Counted from the stretch's first letter, positions 34,464-47,039 are shown. The stretch: DNA of 64,000 nt from Acanthosepion esculentum (GCA_964036315.1 OZ038479.1:55497246-55561245); one strand, 5' to 3'. Notes: generated from the sequence alone by a model not told the origin. Program-made: numbers and translations.

Positions 34464-34598
34464 TGTAACCTGGATATAAGAGAGTTGTCAGGACCGGAGA
34501 AGAAGTATCTTATATCCGGGTTTGGTCTATTATATATACATTAACACAGGCTCTAATTTGGGACCAGAGAAAACCTCTCTTATATCAGAGTTACACTA
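34461..34598 (+). mobile_element. Pogo-type MITE, short form
   Basis: The ends are CAGTGTAACCTGGATATAAG and CTCTTATATCAGAGTTACACT. It matches the element at 14207-14429 but has single copies of the ATATCCGGGTTT unit where that one has a repeat array. The flanks are TA-rich, so the exact TSD cannot be proven. Confidence 0.75.
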
Positions 34599-34689
34599 TA
34601 TATATATATATATGGTTGGTTGTTTAGTAGCATTTCAACCTCTATTGGATATTTAAAGCCAAAATCTAAATATTTTGAACACAATTTTA

Positions 34690-34924
34690 CTTTTTGGGAT
34701 AATAATTGTTTTAGTGATACAAGTCTTACTAATTAACCCATATGAACTTAACTGGAATTGGAACTCGGCTCTCAAATTAACAATTAGTCTAAGCCATTAT
34801 CCATTACATAACCCACACATCCAAGCTTACTGCATCTGGTATTCCCAAGTAGTCACCCATCTTGATACTGACCAGGTTCAATATTGCTTAACTTTGGTGA
34901 TCGTACCAGATGTGGCTGTAAGCC
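34690..34924 (-). mobile_element. Chimeric 5S rRNA / tRNA SINE, copy 2
   Basis: The minus strand starts GGCTTACAGCCACATCTGG. It lacks about 15-20 nt of the 5S middle, then reads AGATGGGTGACT and ends the 5S part with AGATGCAGTAAGCTTGG. A tRNA-like part with GAGTTCCAATTCC (B box) and the tail GGGTTAATTAGTAAGA...TATCACTAAAACAATTATT follow. The 5S/tRNA junction and tail agree with copy 1 at 3600-3897. Confidence 0.7.
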
Positions 34925-35291
34925 ATAATTTTCAAAAATTCACAAAAAATTTACAGAAAAGAAAAAAAACTAAAATTAAAATTTATTTAGACACTAAATT
35001 AAAAACTTAATGCATAAATCCTGACATTTTCAATAAAAATGAATAAGTCGCTGATTTTTGGTAATTTATTATCTGCAATTATTGTTTTTCTTTTTCAATA
35101 ATTTTTATTTGTTGCTGTCTTTATTTTTATTCTACTTTTGCGCCTCAAAAATTGTCTTCATGATTTTGGTTTGCTGGCATTGAAAACAACCCAAGTAGTA
35201 AATTCAATTGTAATTCCTTTTAACACATACTGAAATACATTGATTTTTTTTTATATTCAACATTTCATTTTCCTTTGATAAACGATTAAAT

Positions 35292-38158
35292 GGTAAATTT
35301 GCTTTTTAAGCCCCGCGCTAAATATCTATTAAAATTTTCCAAAATCATCATATTTCCATGTAAATGTACACGCTGAACTTGAAATAACAATTAAATTTTG
35401 ATAAAACCTACCGTTTTGGAGTTATCGACAATAGAAGTTCGGACTCCGTCGCGTTCAGCCGTCGCATAGAAAAGCAATGACAACTGTTGTAAAGCTTTTA
35501 TTTCAAATTAAAAATAAAACAAATAATAATTAATAAGCAAACTTTGTAAAGGGCATGGATATTTACAAAATAAAATTACAAAAAATGCTAGAAAGGAAAT
35601 AATAATTAATGACCAAAGTTCGCACAAAGTTTGCACATTAATTATTATTCCATTTCTAGCATTTTGTTATTTTGTAATTTTATTTTGTAGATACAAAATG
35701 ATGCTAGAATTTTGTAGATGCTAGAAACGAAATAATAATTAATGCACAAAGTTTTTAAAGAGCATGATTTTTTATTTACAAAATAAAAAAATGCTAGGAA
35801 GGGGCATTTATTTTTATTTTGTAAATAATCATGCTCTTTTCAAAGTTCGTACAAACTTTGCACATTAATTATTATTTCTTTTATTTTTAATTTAAATGAA
35901 AAGCTTTAGTTTAATTTGTTTTTTTTTAACTTAAAAAGAAAGATTTACTAATAAAAAAACAACAGTTGAAAAAAAAAAACACTTGTCATCGATTTCCGAC
36001 ACAACTTAAGTGCGCAGTAATTTAGACGAGTAAGATCAGTTAAGAGCAGTAAAAAGGCCGTTAATTAAGCCTCCGTGCACAAAATGTTCTGCATTGAAAT
36101 AGAATACTCCATGAAAAAAAATAGCATAGCGTGATAAAAAAGACGCCAAACTTGACTAAAACAAAATTTTATTGTCGAAATGCTTATGTTATTATGAAGA
36201 CGAAAGACCAAAGTTTTTTTTAATTATTTTAAAAATTTTTTACTTCTTTCTTAGAACATTCTAAATTTTGATTAAAAAAACCTTGTTTCTCTTTGTATCA
36301 CCGGAACTAGTAAAATAACATATATAATTTTTAGCATGTTTTTTTTTGTATGGCACACAATGATATGGAAAATCTTGCAAAAAATAAAAATAATTGTCGG
36401 AAGTTAATGAAACTTTCAGAAACTATTCATAGTCGATGGAAATTATTATATGTTTTTTTTATTAAAGTCATGGCAGAAATATTTTTTTTATATTTATTAC
36501 ACCCCACTAACTAATTTTATGAAAACTCTAGAGATTTGATCGCATCAGGTTTAGTGATTACAATAGTTAAAAGCACAAGGCTTTGAGGAATGCAAATCAT
36601 GTTTTTTTTTTTTTTTAATTGGACCCGCACTATCTGAAAATCAGCTCCGAATTGTAACATACAAAACTCAATAAAACAAAGATATTTAATTTCAAATGCT
36701 TTTAGTTGTTTTTATGAATATGAACAATATTTTCTGAAAGCAAAAGATTTTTTTGATGAAAAATGGATTTTTAATACAATTATTTGTTATTTCTTTAATT
36801 ATAATAGATTTTTACATTTAAGTTGTTAAAATATTATAAAATTAGTTAAAAGCCGCATCGGGTTTTCTAAGTGTCTTTATAAGATAGATCGTTTTTTAGC
36901 GCATTGTAAATTGTTTAATTTCGACCAATCAGAAGATCCGCAGTAATTAAGAAATGTAATTTTGTGTTTATAATCAGGTGTTAATTATAAAGTACGGAAG
37001 ACCAACCAGAATACAATTAAGTTGTGTTATTCGAGTTCAGCATTGTTCTCCGTTGTAAAGGCCTTTACTTTTGCGAAACACGTATGGAGAAGTTAATTTG
37101 ATTTTTCAATTTCAACTGAGAAGGGTACCTACAAGTATCAGTATCATCTTATGAAATTTATATGATCTTATTTTTATATTAATCTCAGTTATGACATTTT
37201 TCCATAAATGAAATATCAAAATTAATAATAAAATGAATGGAAATACAAATAACACAGTAAAATGTAATAAATGTACATAAAATTATAGTATTTTATGGAT
37301 ACTTCTGATAAAATTTCATAAGAAAGGTACCTATAAATTAATTAGATACCTTTCTTATGAAATTTAATCTCACTCTTAACAGTCTTATTTTTTCATTTCT
37401 TTATAATATATTTTCCATAAAGCATCGTAAACGTAAAGGTGAAAGCAAGTATTAAAAAAAAAATTAGAGCGCTGAAAGTTTTCCTTAAAAATAACGAGGT
37501 AAATAATCATAAACATGTCTTTCGTCACCTGTCAAGTGACGCGAATGGTTATGACCAGCTTTGTTTTATTTTTAAATTACATTTTTTCGGCGCAGAAGCT
37601 AAATTAAGCTTGGTTCAAAATATTTTAAATGAACATTATAACTTCTGATTTTATTTAAAATAAGTTTTGAAAAAAAATGGTAATTGATTTCTAAAAGAAT
37701 TTCAAAGTGAGATTTTCATCTTTTTTATAAAATGGAAAATGATGGATTATCTGTCCTTTTTTTTTGACAAAAAAAACAAGATTTTTAACGAAAAATTCGG
37801 ACGTGCTAGGAACGATTAAAAGATGTAAAAAAATACCCCAAAAATACTTTGATCTTTCCTATTTAACAATAATATGAACATTAGACGATAAAATTTTGTT
37901 TTCGTCATGTTTAGCGTCTTTTTCATCATGTTATGCTCTTTTGTTTACATTTCGTGGAGGTACCTCAAACAAGGCCAGCAATGGCTGACGGCTGAACGCG
38001 ACGGAGTCCGAACTTTTATTGTCGATAACTCCCAAACGGTAGGTTTTATCAAAATTTAATTGTTATTTCGAGTTCACCATGTACATTTACACGGAAATAT
38101 GACGATTTGGGAAAATTTTAATAGATATTTAGCGCGGGGCTTAAAAAGCAAATTTACC
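35292..38158. mobile_element. F2 foldback element containing an F1 copy
   Basis: The ends are GGTAAATTTGCTTTTTAAG and CTTAAAAAGCAAATTTACC. Inverted arms of about 180 bp (35292-35475 and 37985-38158) share GCCCCGCGCTAAATAT, TACCGTTTTGGAGTTATCGA and GTTCGGACTCCGTCGCGTTC with few differences. The interior has nested inverted repeats (35500-35900, built on TAATAATTAAT and ATGCTAG words) and an F1 element (36098-37972). A clear TSD is not seen (TTAAAT against GTAAAT). Confidence 0.75.
36098..37972 (+). mobile_element. F1-family element nested in F2
   Basis: It is a close relative of 7193-9092 throughout: CTTTGTATCACCGGAACTAG, GGTACCTACAAGTATCAG, the AAGGTACCT hairpin and CTGTCAAGTGACGCGAA in the same order. 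The left terminal repeat is damaged (TAGAATACTCCATG) and the right one is TGGAGGTACCT. A plus-strand frame of 69 codons (37439-37648) has no recognised domain. Confidence 0.7.
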
Positions 38159-38356
38159 GTAAATTCTGTCATCAGCAGAGTTTTACTTTTAAGCAAACTT
38201 AAAAAAATAAAATCACTGAAACGAATGACCTAGGAAGGGCGGTCCAAATGAAAAAAGATTTTATTTTAAATAACGATTTAGGATATTCTTCCCACCAAAA
38301 AGGATATTTATTAAATTGCATGTTATCCACGTAGCATTATTTTTGTGAAATTATTA

Positions 38357-38500
38357 AAATCTGACATTTTTGGGATATTTTAATTAAAATATTTTAATTA
38401 TTAAAATCTGACATTTTTGGGATATTTTAATTATTAAAATATTTTAATTATTAAAATCTGACATTTTTGGGATATTTTAATTATTAAAATAAGTAAATAT
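38357..38500. repeat. About 54-bp tandem repeat, 2.6 copies
   Basis: The unit TTAAAATCTGACATTTTTGG plus GATATTTTAATTA-rich filler is repeated three times with few changes. It lies inside the intron block shared with genes 1 and 3, which have no such expansion. Confidence 0.85.
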
Positions 38501-38884
38501 TAAAAATTAATATTTACTTTTTTTTTTTTTACCGAGTGAAAAAAAACAAAACAAAACCTCCCAGCAAAATAATCCATCAAACCAAAAATATAATTTATAT
38601 TCCCTATTTTTTCATAACGTAATCTAAATTTTAAAGAGTAAGAGAAACATTTTTAAAGAGTCATCATTGATAGAGAAAGTAATTATATTTCCTTTAGTAT
38701 TTTTTTATTTACTCAAATAATAAAAACTTCAACAAAGTGATATAGCAAAATCAAATTAATTATCTTTAATACAGTTTTATATTTTAAATATTATTTGTTC
38801 AAAAATATCTGAAATGATGAATTCATACCTGGATTTATTTTCATTTTTAATCAAAACTAAAAGTATTTCTATTCGTCCACTTAC

Positions 38885-39175
38885 CTTTTTTTAGAGGAAA
38901 AAAACAAAACGGAATGATTTCTGTGTTCAAACGATTTTGTTGGGATTTCACCTTCAGTTTACCCAATTTTTCTGTATCGTTCGTTCAGCTCAGATAACAA
39001 AAATGTCTTAGTCGAAACAAATGACATTAAAGAAAGAATTAAGAAATGTAAAAACATGAAATTATTTTAGTGAAAATATTTCACATGATAATGTCAGCCG
39101 ACAAAATAAGCGGTGTTAGATAAGATTTGGTTCCTTGTGTTAAAAACCCTTTGTTTTCTTGGCGTTTACGGAGCG
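38885..39175 (-). promoter_or_regulatory. Gene 2 putative first exon and promoter-proximal block
   Basis: The minus-strand donor AAAAG|GTAAGTGGAC puts the exon end at 38885. The block shares with gene 3 the words AAATATTTTC, GCTGACATTAT, CGACAAA and the further GAACCAAATCTTATC, CGCCAAGAAAACA. It is non-coding. It supports a conserved promoter for the array, although gene 2 itself is truncated. Confidence 0.55.
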
Positions 39176-39486
39176 AAGTTGTTCAAACAAAAGGAGTTGC
39201 ATGACGATTCTTTAACCAGTGAGAGTGCCGGCGCTAAGAACTCCCTTTTGTTGCCAACAGTCTTTTTTTTTTTTAGTTTTTTTTTTATAAATATATCAAA
39301 TATACTTTAACTTTCCAAATTTCTGTACTGACGATCAGCTAGTTTACTCCCTAAAAGTTCCTAAAAAAGAAAGTGAGTTTTAGGTCACTCCCTAATAAAA
39401 AAAAAGGACCCTAATAGCAAAACAAGGTAATTCCCTTTTGTTTTTCTTATAAAGCAAAATACTCGCTTTATAAATTGGTATGTTGA

Positions 39487-39781
39487 GGAGGCACAGTGGA
39501 GTAATGGATAGTGGCTCAGATTGAGGAATCGGAGAGCTGAGTTCGAATTCCAGTCAAATCTATTACATTCACCTATGTGCTGATACCCTTGGGAAAGGTA
39601 TGAATCCTCCTCTTCTCCCCCCCCCCAGCTATGGGTGAATAGCAGGACAGACTTGTATGGCAACTGGTCTACTGCAGAAAGAAATGGCAACCTACTGCGG
39701 GAAAAAATCTACCTCGTCAGTCATGTATCAAAAGATACATGATCGCCTAAGTGTGTATCATGCATGGCACATAACTGACTG
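39487..39781 (+). mobile_element. tRNA-derived SINE (type 1), complete
   Basis: The head carries A-box-like TGGATAGTGGC and B-box GAGTTCGAATTCC, followed by CTTGGGAAAGGTATGAATCC, CAGCTATGGGTGAATAGCAG, GGCAACTGGTCTAC and a 3' part holding the palindrome ATGTATCAAAAGATACAT and GGCACATAACTGACTGA. It is flanked by ATGTTGA at 39480-39486 and 39782-39788. RNA polymerase III transcription and LINE-driven movement would be expected. Confidence 0.85.
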
Positions 39782-40042
39782 ATGTTGACAGCAAGCAAAA
39801 GTTTTTACGCAAGTTGGATATTTAAAAGTTTTGGCAAGATAGGACCATATGGGACCCTAAATTATTTTTTGAGCTGTTGGACTTTCGTGTTCACCATTAT
39901 TCGTATGTGCCCTTATATAATTTATTATATTCAAGTTTAACCGAGCCCTTTGGAGTCTTCTAATCTAATATGTCTGATCCCAAAAGACTAACATGTCTCC
40001 TGGCCAGAGTAAAAATTGCTGTCGTCCGATACTTTAGTATGT

Positions 40043-40215
40043 CTATATTTCTGAGATGAAGTTGGAACTAGAACAGTCTACCCCAATGAGCGAAATAAAG
40101 GGTTCAGTTCGACATTCCAACCACCTGAAGAAGGCAGGAGCATACAACAGCCGAAATGTTGTAATAAATATGGCGACAAAGGTGAGGACAATAGTCCGAA
40201 TAATGTAGTGTTCGA
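40043..40215 (+). mobile_element. Type 2 SINE, 5'-truncated copy
   Basis: GGAACTAGAACAGTCTACCC, AATAAAGGGTTCAGTTC, CCTGAAGAAGGCAGGAG and GCCGAAATGTTGTAATAAA occur in order, ending ATAGTCCGAATAATGTAG. A short inverted tail piece (ATATTTCTGAGATGA) precedes it at 40046-40060. Confidence 0.7.
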
Positions 40216-40255
40216 TACTTTGTATCTGAAAAATTACACTTTTATCATAGTTGCC

Positions 40256-40318
40256 TTTGTTTCTTGGCCTTTTGGCTGAGATCAAAGTGTAGCATCTGTT
40301 CTTATAAGTTTAATTTGA
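40256..40318 (+). pseudogene. U2 snRNA retropseudogene (5' end only)
   Basis: GCCTTTTGGCTGAGATCAA, GTGTAGCATCTGTTCTTAT and AAGTTTAAT are the well-conserved first 60 nt of U2 snRNA, including the branch-point recognition region (GTGTAGTATCTGTTC in functional genes). The rest of the 190-nt RNA is absent, so the copy is a 3'-truncated pseudogene. It lies about 40 bp after a SINE. Confidence 0.85.
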
Positions 40319-40319
40319 T

Positions 40320-42887
40320 TCTTTCTCTCTGCTTCAATCTCTGCTTCTTTCTTTCATTTTCTTGGTGAAACCAAGTAGTGTCTTTTCCCCATCTTTCCAC
40401 ATGATTGAAAGGCAATAGTCCATTATTTAGGTATTGACAGAGCGTAACAGTCATACTAACTAATGAAAGAAGGGACAAGCACAATTATTATAGGAGATTT
40501 AGCTTGGTATTAAAGCTTCAAGAACTATTTTTCATTTTTTTTTTACATGTATTTTAAACTTGGGTATTCATTTTTGAGAGGTTATTAAATCATTTTAGAT
40601 ATTTTCTTTTAAACTTGAATTTAAATGTATAAATTAATTTTAAACCAATTTTCAATAAATATTCTACTCTTGGAGATGAACTTACAAAAATTTAAACTCA
40701 TGAAATATTAAATTAATATTCAACAATCAGAATATAAAATTCATACTAAAAAAATTATTTTTTACAATAATTCTGCTATTGTCTAGGTTACATCCTATCA
40801 GTCAACTAAATGAAGACTAGATCGTACCTTCTTATATTGGTAAACAATGCAACAAGAAAAGTTGAATAATGTATCTAAATACAGATTAACATGACAGAGT
40901 AGATCATTTCATCTTAAATAAATCAATAAATGAATAATGTAGCAATTTACAAATAAGTATTTCCTTTACAATTTTTATATAAATGATTTATTTTTTCTAA
41001 TCCCTTAATTCAAACCCTCTTTTCTTCACTGTCCTAGGTCCAGTATTGGATAGTCCCAATTATTCTCAGATAGTTTCAGTAGCGCAGACCAACTTGTATA
41101 TTTTTACTCACAAATAGCCTCTACATCTGCCTCTTTAATGACAAGTGACACTTCAATGTCTTTGTTCACAAAATTCAGTTCTTTCTTTTGAGAAGCTTCC
41201 ATATAAAAACCAGCAACACAAATGAACTGGTTATTGTAATATAACACAAAGAAGGGATTTGGCTCTCAATGACTTTGATGTAATGTACAATATGACCAAC
41301 AATAATACCACATCTGTTCTGTTACTACAATACAGAAACTGTATTGATTTACTTCCCTTTGTTTGTCCCTTTTGTAGTTTAGGTACCTTTTAGATTGGTC
41401 ACCGTTTTTTACCACTTCCAGTTACCCCTTAGTGGTCACTGGAATCCTCACAATGAAAGAATGACACCAAGCACATGGTTCATAGTTTTATCATCCTCTT
41501 TATCTCACTCCCAATGTTACCATCACCAGTTCTTAACTTTTAATATATTTTCTCTCTACATTTGTATATTTTATTATCATATTATTTGAACATTTGTTTT
41601 ATGTAGCCATATTTTATGTTTGTATCACTGTGTGGAATTCTTTCAATGCATATCCACTGTCCACACACACTGTTGTCAAATGAAACCTTGTAACTTCCTT
41701 TCTGTTAACACACAGCAACAAATATTAAATAATATCTTATGTATTTTTCATGTGCAAGTTTGAAATTTGAACAAACTTTTAGGCTCCAAGCTAAAAGTAC
41801 AATATACCTTTTCTGATTGGTTTATTAAATACCAAGGTCATATTTACACCTACGCACAACCTGTTCAAACCAGAGAACTGCCAAAATTATGAAAAGTGTT
41901 CTCGAACCTATCATGTGATCAACAAGTAAATAAATAGGGTGCACTAGCACATTTTCACCAGTGAGAATTACAATGCCAAACGAATCCATGACACTCAATT
42001 ATCTGAAGTTTTAAAGTTACCTTGTTAACATAAAAACAAACATTCAGAATTCACTTACTCACATCACGTTGGATATCATTTATCACACAGCCGAAGTTCT
42101 CAATTACAGAACATTGTTTTATTCAGAATTCATCTAAACATTTACTATTACTTCTTGACAATATTACGGTAAAAAAAAAGACAACTTTAGCACAACTAAG
42201 TTTTTCCCAATTTACACTGAAAATTTATATTTCACAAACACTGTTTAATTACTTCATAAACAGAATTATTCTTTCACTAACTCTGTGAAACTTACATCAC
42301 CACAACTACAACAAATATTTCTTCAAGTTAACTCACACACACCACATTTCCAAACACGAAAATAAAAGTTTACACACATAATTAAAATAACAAACATCAC
42401 AAAGATTTCACTCACAAATCTTTACTCATTTCAGCATAATGCATTGTATTTTTTATGCTGTATAAATCAAAATATTGTTTGTTATTCAAAAACTATTTTT
42501 GTATTATTTCTCATTTTGCGTTTTGTTGTAGAACAAATTTAAATGTGTGATAGTTAAGTTTAACACACAACCTAATTCAATCTACTATTGATAACCAATG
42601 TTAATTAAATGCAACTATCCCCACCCCCCCACACTATCTTCCTTTACCCATTTCAACAAATGGTCTTCTTAGATGTTGAGTTTCTGTTGTCTTTTGTCAT
42701 TTTGTTACTATTGTTAATTATTAATAAGTATTTTTTTTAGTTTTACACTTTTGGCTTTTAATAAACCTGCCAATGACCAGGACTTCACTTTTCAGAGACA
42801 ATTGCCTTAACGTGTTTATCTGGCTGTCTTTGAGATTACATATGTATGACACGGACGCATAATCTTGGGGGCAGATCTTCATCATTA
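40320..42887. other. Spacer without recognised genes
   Basis: AT-rich sequence with a C run at 42621-42631 and no repeats shared with the rest of the window that I could find. Short open frames (for example 41395-41589) show no domains. Confidence 0.4.
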
Positions 42888-43363
42888 TCTATATCTATAA
42901 TTCTCAAAATGTGTGTGTGATTGGATGTTGTTTATGCATTTCCACAGTTTTCATCTGATTTTGATGAAATTTTTTTTTGTTTGATAGACAATTCTTCAGT
43001 GCCAGTTTTGAGTCCAAATTGTTGGCGACAATGGCTCTCCACTACTTCCTGTCCATTATAACTCTCAGCAATGTTTTACTATTTACTATCTGTTCTTGGA
43101 TATATATCTTTCATAAAAACTTTAATAAAAATAAGTACTTTAATTATTACAATAATATCATTTATTATTATACAGTTCCCTTTTCAGGGCCCCCCTCCAT
43201 TCAAATTGTTAACCCCCCATTTGGGGATGTGCCTCAGTTGCACCTAAATGTTGTTACTAATATTGATTTTCAGTTGGGCTGACTTTAAACTTAAACTGCT
43301 CCAAGTGAACGGCAAAAATTCCCAGTAATGAAAGACCCAGTCAAAGACGGGTTATACTGCTAG
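42888..43363 (+). mobile_element. Non-autonomous Helitron
   Basis: The start TCTATATCTATAATTCTCAA sits after an A. The 3' end has an imperfect hairpin, CCCAGTCAAAGACGGG, followed by TTATACTGCTAG and then host T, as expected for Helitrons (5' TC, 3' hairpin and CTRR, insertion between A and T). Internal text such as ATGTGTGTGTGATTGG and GATTTTGATGAAATTTTT is typical of such elements. There is no Rep/helicase, and a 101-codon frame inside (42977-43282) has no recognised domain. Confidence 0.7.
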
Positions 43364-43569
43364 TATATTACTATATACAGAATTCATTGAATGAAACTGT
43401 CCATAGTACTCTGAAAAAACAAATAAACATAAAAAATCTTAATACGGAGTCTATAAATTTTAAATGATCCCCAGTGAGTGTTGACAGTGATGTAAATGTA
43501 AGATTGTTTGTCTAGAATAATCTGTTGATATACAAGTACAATATGAAGACTCTTCTCCACCTACTTTAA

Positions 43570-43870
43570 CAAATAAATGTTTCTATAATTGGTAGTGGGT
43601 AGCAATTGATTTTGGAAACTTCATTGGTTTCCTTAGAATGAAACTATCATATCCATCTTTACAACTGGCACACTTAATCTTTCCCTAGTTAGAACACAAC
43701 TGATATGTTATGATATGCAAATGACGCTGTTACTTCTGTTAAACAAAAAAGATTTCTATCATTGGTAGTGGGTAATGATCGACCATAACAACTTGGTTAA
43801 TGGACTATTTAACAATCATCTCCACAGTGTTGAATTTTATTCATCCATCTCCACAACTGAGACAATTAGG
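43570..43870. repeat. Diverged direct duplication
   Basis: TTCTAT.ATTGGTAGTGGGTA occurs at about 43578 and 43757, with similar following text (CATCTTTACAACTG against CATCTCCACAACTG). The spacing is about 180 bp. No function seen. Confidence 0.55.
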
Positions 43871-44781
43871 ACAGCCTTGTTTACAAACACCATGAATTGA
43901 AACCATATTACTGGAAGCTCTGAAGTTCTTTCTCCAATTTATCGCTTAAACTACATTGAATTAGACAAGGTCTAAAACATTTAGGTATTTTGTCTTGCAG
44001 AAATATCTTCACTTCCAGGATTTTCATTGCACCTAAAACGCAAGTCAGCTAATCAATCTCATTGAATGCGGCTTAAACTCTTGCCAGGCACAGTGGGAAA
44101 ATTTCCTTTTAGTTGATCTAAAGGTTGATTGGTACCATTAAAAAGTGTAGGTTGCTTGTTCATCCTGTTTATTGGCACTGTCTGTCCTCCCTGAAGGTCT
44201 TGCAGCAGTATATATGTTTAATACAATATGATACACCAACTAGAGCTTTAAATACTTTCATTCAATATTCTCCTTTGAGCTATATTACAATTCTAGTCAT
44301 CGCTTTTTAAAACAATGACATTTGTTAACTACATTATTGTAGTTAAAATAATGACAGTATCAAAGAAAAAAAACATCCTTTTGACACTCCATTTTCTACA
44401 GACATGAAGGTCCAAGTTTGCTGTAAATTTTATTAATTACCTGGGTAGGGTTCTGTGGTGATGTAGAAATTGCTAATACATCAAAAAGAGCATATATCCA
44501 TTTAAAAAAGATGTTATGTTTATTATCTTACACAACACACTATGATAATGGCTTAAGGAAAAACAAAATTACCCAGAGATAATGCTGGTTAGCAAAATTA
44601 AAGAATGAAATGTATCCAGTTTTTTTAAGAAAATGTAATCATTTAATTTTAATTTCTAAAACAGGACCTAATTCAGAGAATTTAATAAACAAGTCATCAT
44701 TAACAAACAAAAAAGGAAACTGCTAACATTTTAAAAATTACCAAATTGCAATTTCTATGAATCTATTCACTAAAGTTAAGT

Positions 44782-44875
44782 TTAAACATATATCCAGTTT
44801 ATTTTTTTATTTTAAAAAATGTATCAAGTTAAACATATATCCAGTTTATTTTTTTATTTTAAAAAATGTATCAAG
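44782..44875. repeat. 47-bp exact tandem duplication
   Basis: TTAAACATATATCCAGTTTA and the 27 nt after it occur twice head to tail (44782-44828 and 44829-44875) without visible difference. Confidence 0.9.
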
Positions 44876-44879
44876 TTAA

Positions 44880-45955
44880 ATTTTTTTTTAAAGAAAATAT
44901 AAATAAATTTTCAATTTAATTTCCAAATCCTGAGAATTAAAGAAAATATTGCGGCCTAAGAATGTAAATGAAATGAATGACCATTATAAATAAAAATGGA
45001 CACTTTTTATAAAATTTATTTAAAATTTTAATGGACAAATATGAATGCAAAATTTAAAGAAGTGAATATGTTCAGTTTATATTTTTTTTCTATTTTCTAA
45101 TATGTTTTCTGTTTAATGTCTTCTAAGAAAATGCATAAAAATAACAGCTGAGGCATTAATACAAATGCAGCAGTTTGGACAAAATACAATGAATAAGTAG
45201 TTTATATAAATTTAAAATGAATGAAACAAGCCCGATTTAAAATGGGGTTCAGTTGGCAATATTCATTAAACCCTACAATTTTGCACAAAAAGAACAGTGT
45301 GCCCAATTTTTGATTTGTGTGTGCCTTGAGCTGTGTGAGTGAAGAGATATGAAATCAACTGATTATTAAAAATAAGATATTGCTCTTCATGAATGTGCAA
45401 TTTTCATTTTTCGGTGTGTTGAATTTGTATGGTATTTTAACCACTAATGATTTCAACTTAGAAACTTTTTGTGATAAGCAACTTCAAACCATAAATTAAC
45501 TCAGCAAATTGATGAGCATCCTTTTTTCCTTAAGATGAGACTATTTCGATATGTTTAGGGAGATACAAATTGAAGTGCAACAAGTTTGACAAACACCACC
45601 ATGAAATTATAAACTTTATAAATGTGGAAAACCTGTCACTTGTCATTGAAATAGTGACATAAATGAATGAGTCCTGGAATAAAAACTAATCATCAGACAC
45701 TAGAAAGAATTGCTTTTTCATAGAGAAAAGATTAAATTTTCTTTACATACTAATTTTATCAAAGTAGCACAGAAAACGAGATATCAGCAGTTGAAATAGA
45801 AAGAAATTTTGCCATTTCCATACATTTTTTCAGTTTCTTATACCTAAAAGGAGAAAAATATACTTAAAGAATTTTTTCAACCTGTAACCTATTTCATTGA
45901 TCCAATTTTATCTCCTATGTACATTTAAATTTTAGATTAAAGATTATCAAAAGAT
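44880..45955. other. Spacer without recognised genes
   Basis: AT-rich sequence with no long frames and no repeat shared with other parts of the window that I could detect. Confidence 0.4.
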
Positions 45956-45959
45956 ATTA

Positions 45960-46310
45960 AATTACTGAAGGTCTTTCTTTTAAATAATTTTTTAATAAAA
46001 TATCTTAATACATTTGAGATATTAATGAAACATTAATAGAAACTAAGCCAAAATTTGAACTCTATTCACTGATTCAATTTTCCCTGTTGCTTACTGTTAG
46101 GCTGTAAAGACTTCATACATGTGGTGTAAGGATGCCTTCATAAAAACAAAATATTGTCTGATGAACATTCCTTTTCAGGGTCTTTTAAATAAAATACCTT
46201 AATACATTTGAGATGTTAAAGCAAAGTGAATAGAAACCATATTAGCCAGAATTTGAACTCTATTCACTGATTCAATTGTGCATATTGTTTTACCGTAAAG
46301 CTGAGTGTGG
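45960..46310 (+). repeat. About 200-bp satellite unit, about 1.7 copies
   Basis: AATACATTTGAGATRTTAA, GAACTCTATTCACTGATTCA, GGTGTAAGGATGCCTTCAT and TTCCTTTTCAGGGTC recur at an interval of about 200 bp. The same unit is found at 26385-26700 (inverted) and 48655-48995. Confidence 0.7.
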
Positions 46311-46727
46311 TGCATCTTACCCACAACCAGGAGGGGGTGTGCGCATTTTTTTGGCCACATTATGGCCTCTGCCATTTTTTTTCAGCACTATTTTATAGCC
46401 ATCTGACATTTTATAGGATCATTTTTCTGATGTTACATTTTCACTCATCAACTAATAATATAAATCGTCTATCTGCATAATATAGTGCAGGAACCCCTGA
46501 CAAGTTTGGAGCCCGAAAAGGGCTAGATTCAGCAGTGATTTTTGTTTTTTGAAATTTTCACTATTTTCTACCTAAGTTATATTGTCAATACTCAACTATA
46601 ATAATTGACAGGGTCGGTGCTTACTATTCCGAACCTCTCAACTACATGCCTATTGGGGAAGTGGGGGATAAGAAGTGCTTATTTTTTAAATTTAATTTTC
46701 TTTTTGAACAGTTCTTTTAAATCAATT

Positions 46728-47039
46728 CAGTCAGTTATGTGCCATGCGTGATATACGCTTAGGCGATCATATATCTTTCGATACATGACTGATGAGGCAG
46801 ATTTTTTTTCCCTCAGTAGGTTGCCATTTCTTTCTGTGGTAGACCAGTTTCCATCCAAAGCTAGAGAACTCAGTTTGTCCTGCTATTTACCTATTACTGG
46901 GGGAGGGGGAGAAGAGGATTCATACCTTTCCCAAAGGTATTAGCATCTACGTGAATGTAATGGATTTTGACTGGAATTCGAACTCAGCTCTCTGATTCCT
47001 CAATCCCAGCTACTATCCATTACTCCACCGCACATCCCC
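46728..47039 (-). mobile_element. tRNA-derived SINE (type 1) with 11-bp TSD
   Basis: It is the same family as 39487-39781, reversed, with B box GAGTTCGAATTCC, CTTTGGGAAAGGTATGAATC, CTATTTTG-type variants and the end GGCACATAACTGACTGA. It is flanked exactly by TTAAATCAATT at 46717-46727 and 47040-47050, which proves retroposition and marks this as a fairly young copy. Confidence 0.9.

Larger units (their letters stand above)
28137..38884 (-). other. Gene 2 intron, filled with mobile elements
   Basis: Bounded by the acceptor at 28137-28138 and the donor at 38884-38879. It contains a dead piggyBac (28970-30200), type 2 SINE pieces (31663-31895), a dead mariner (32140-32630), simple repeats and a MITE (34302-34598), a 5S-tRNA SINE (34690-34924) and nested F2/F1 elements (35292-38158). 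No content is recognised at 30540-31660, 32640-34300 (short direct repeats only) or 34930-35290. Confidence 0.5.

Noticed and set aside
42977..43282. 101-codon frame inside the Helitron-like element
   Set aside because: No Rep or helicase motifs. The text matches the general AT-rich style of non-autonomous Helitrons and has no protein-like features beyond a hydrophobic run.
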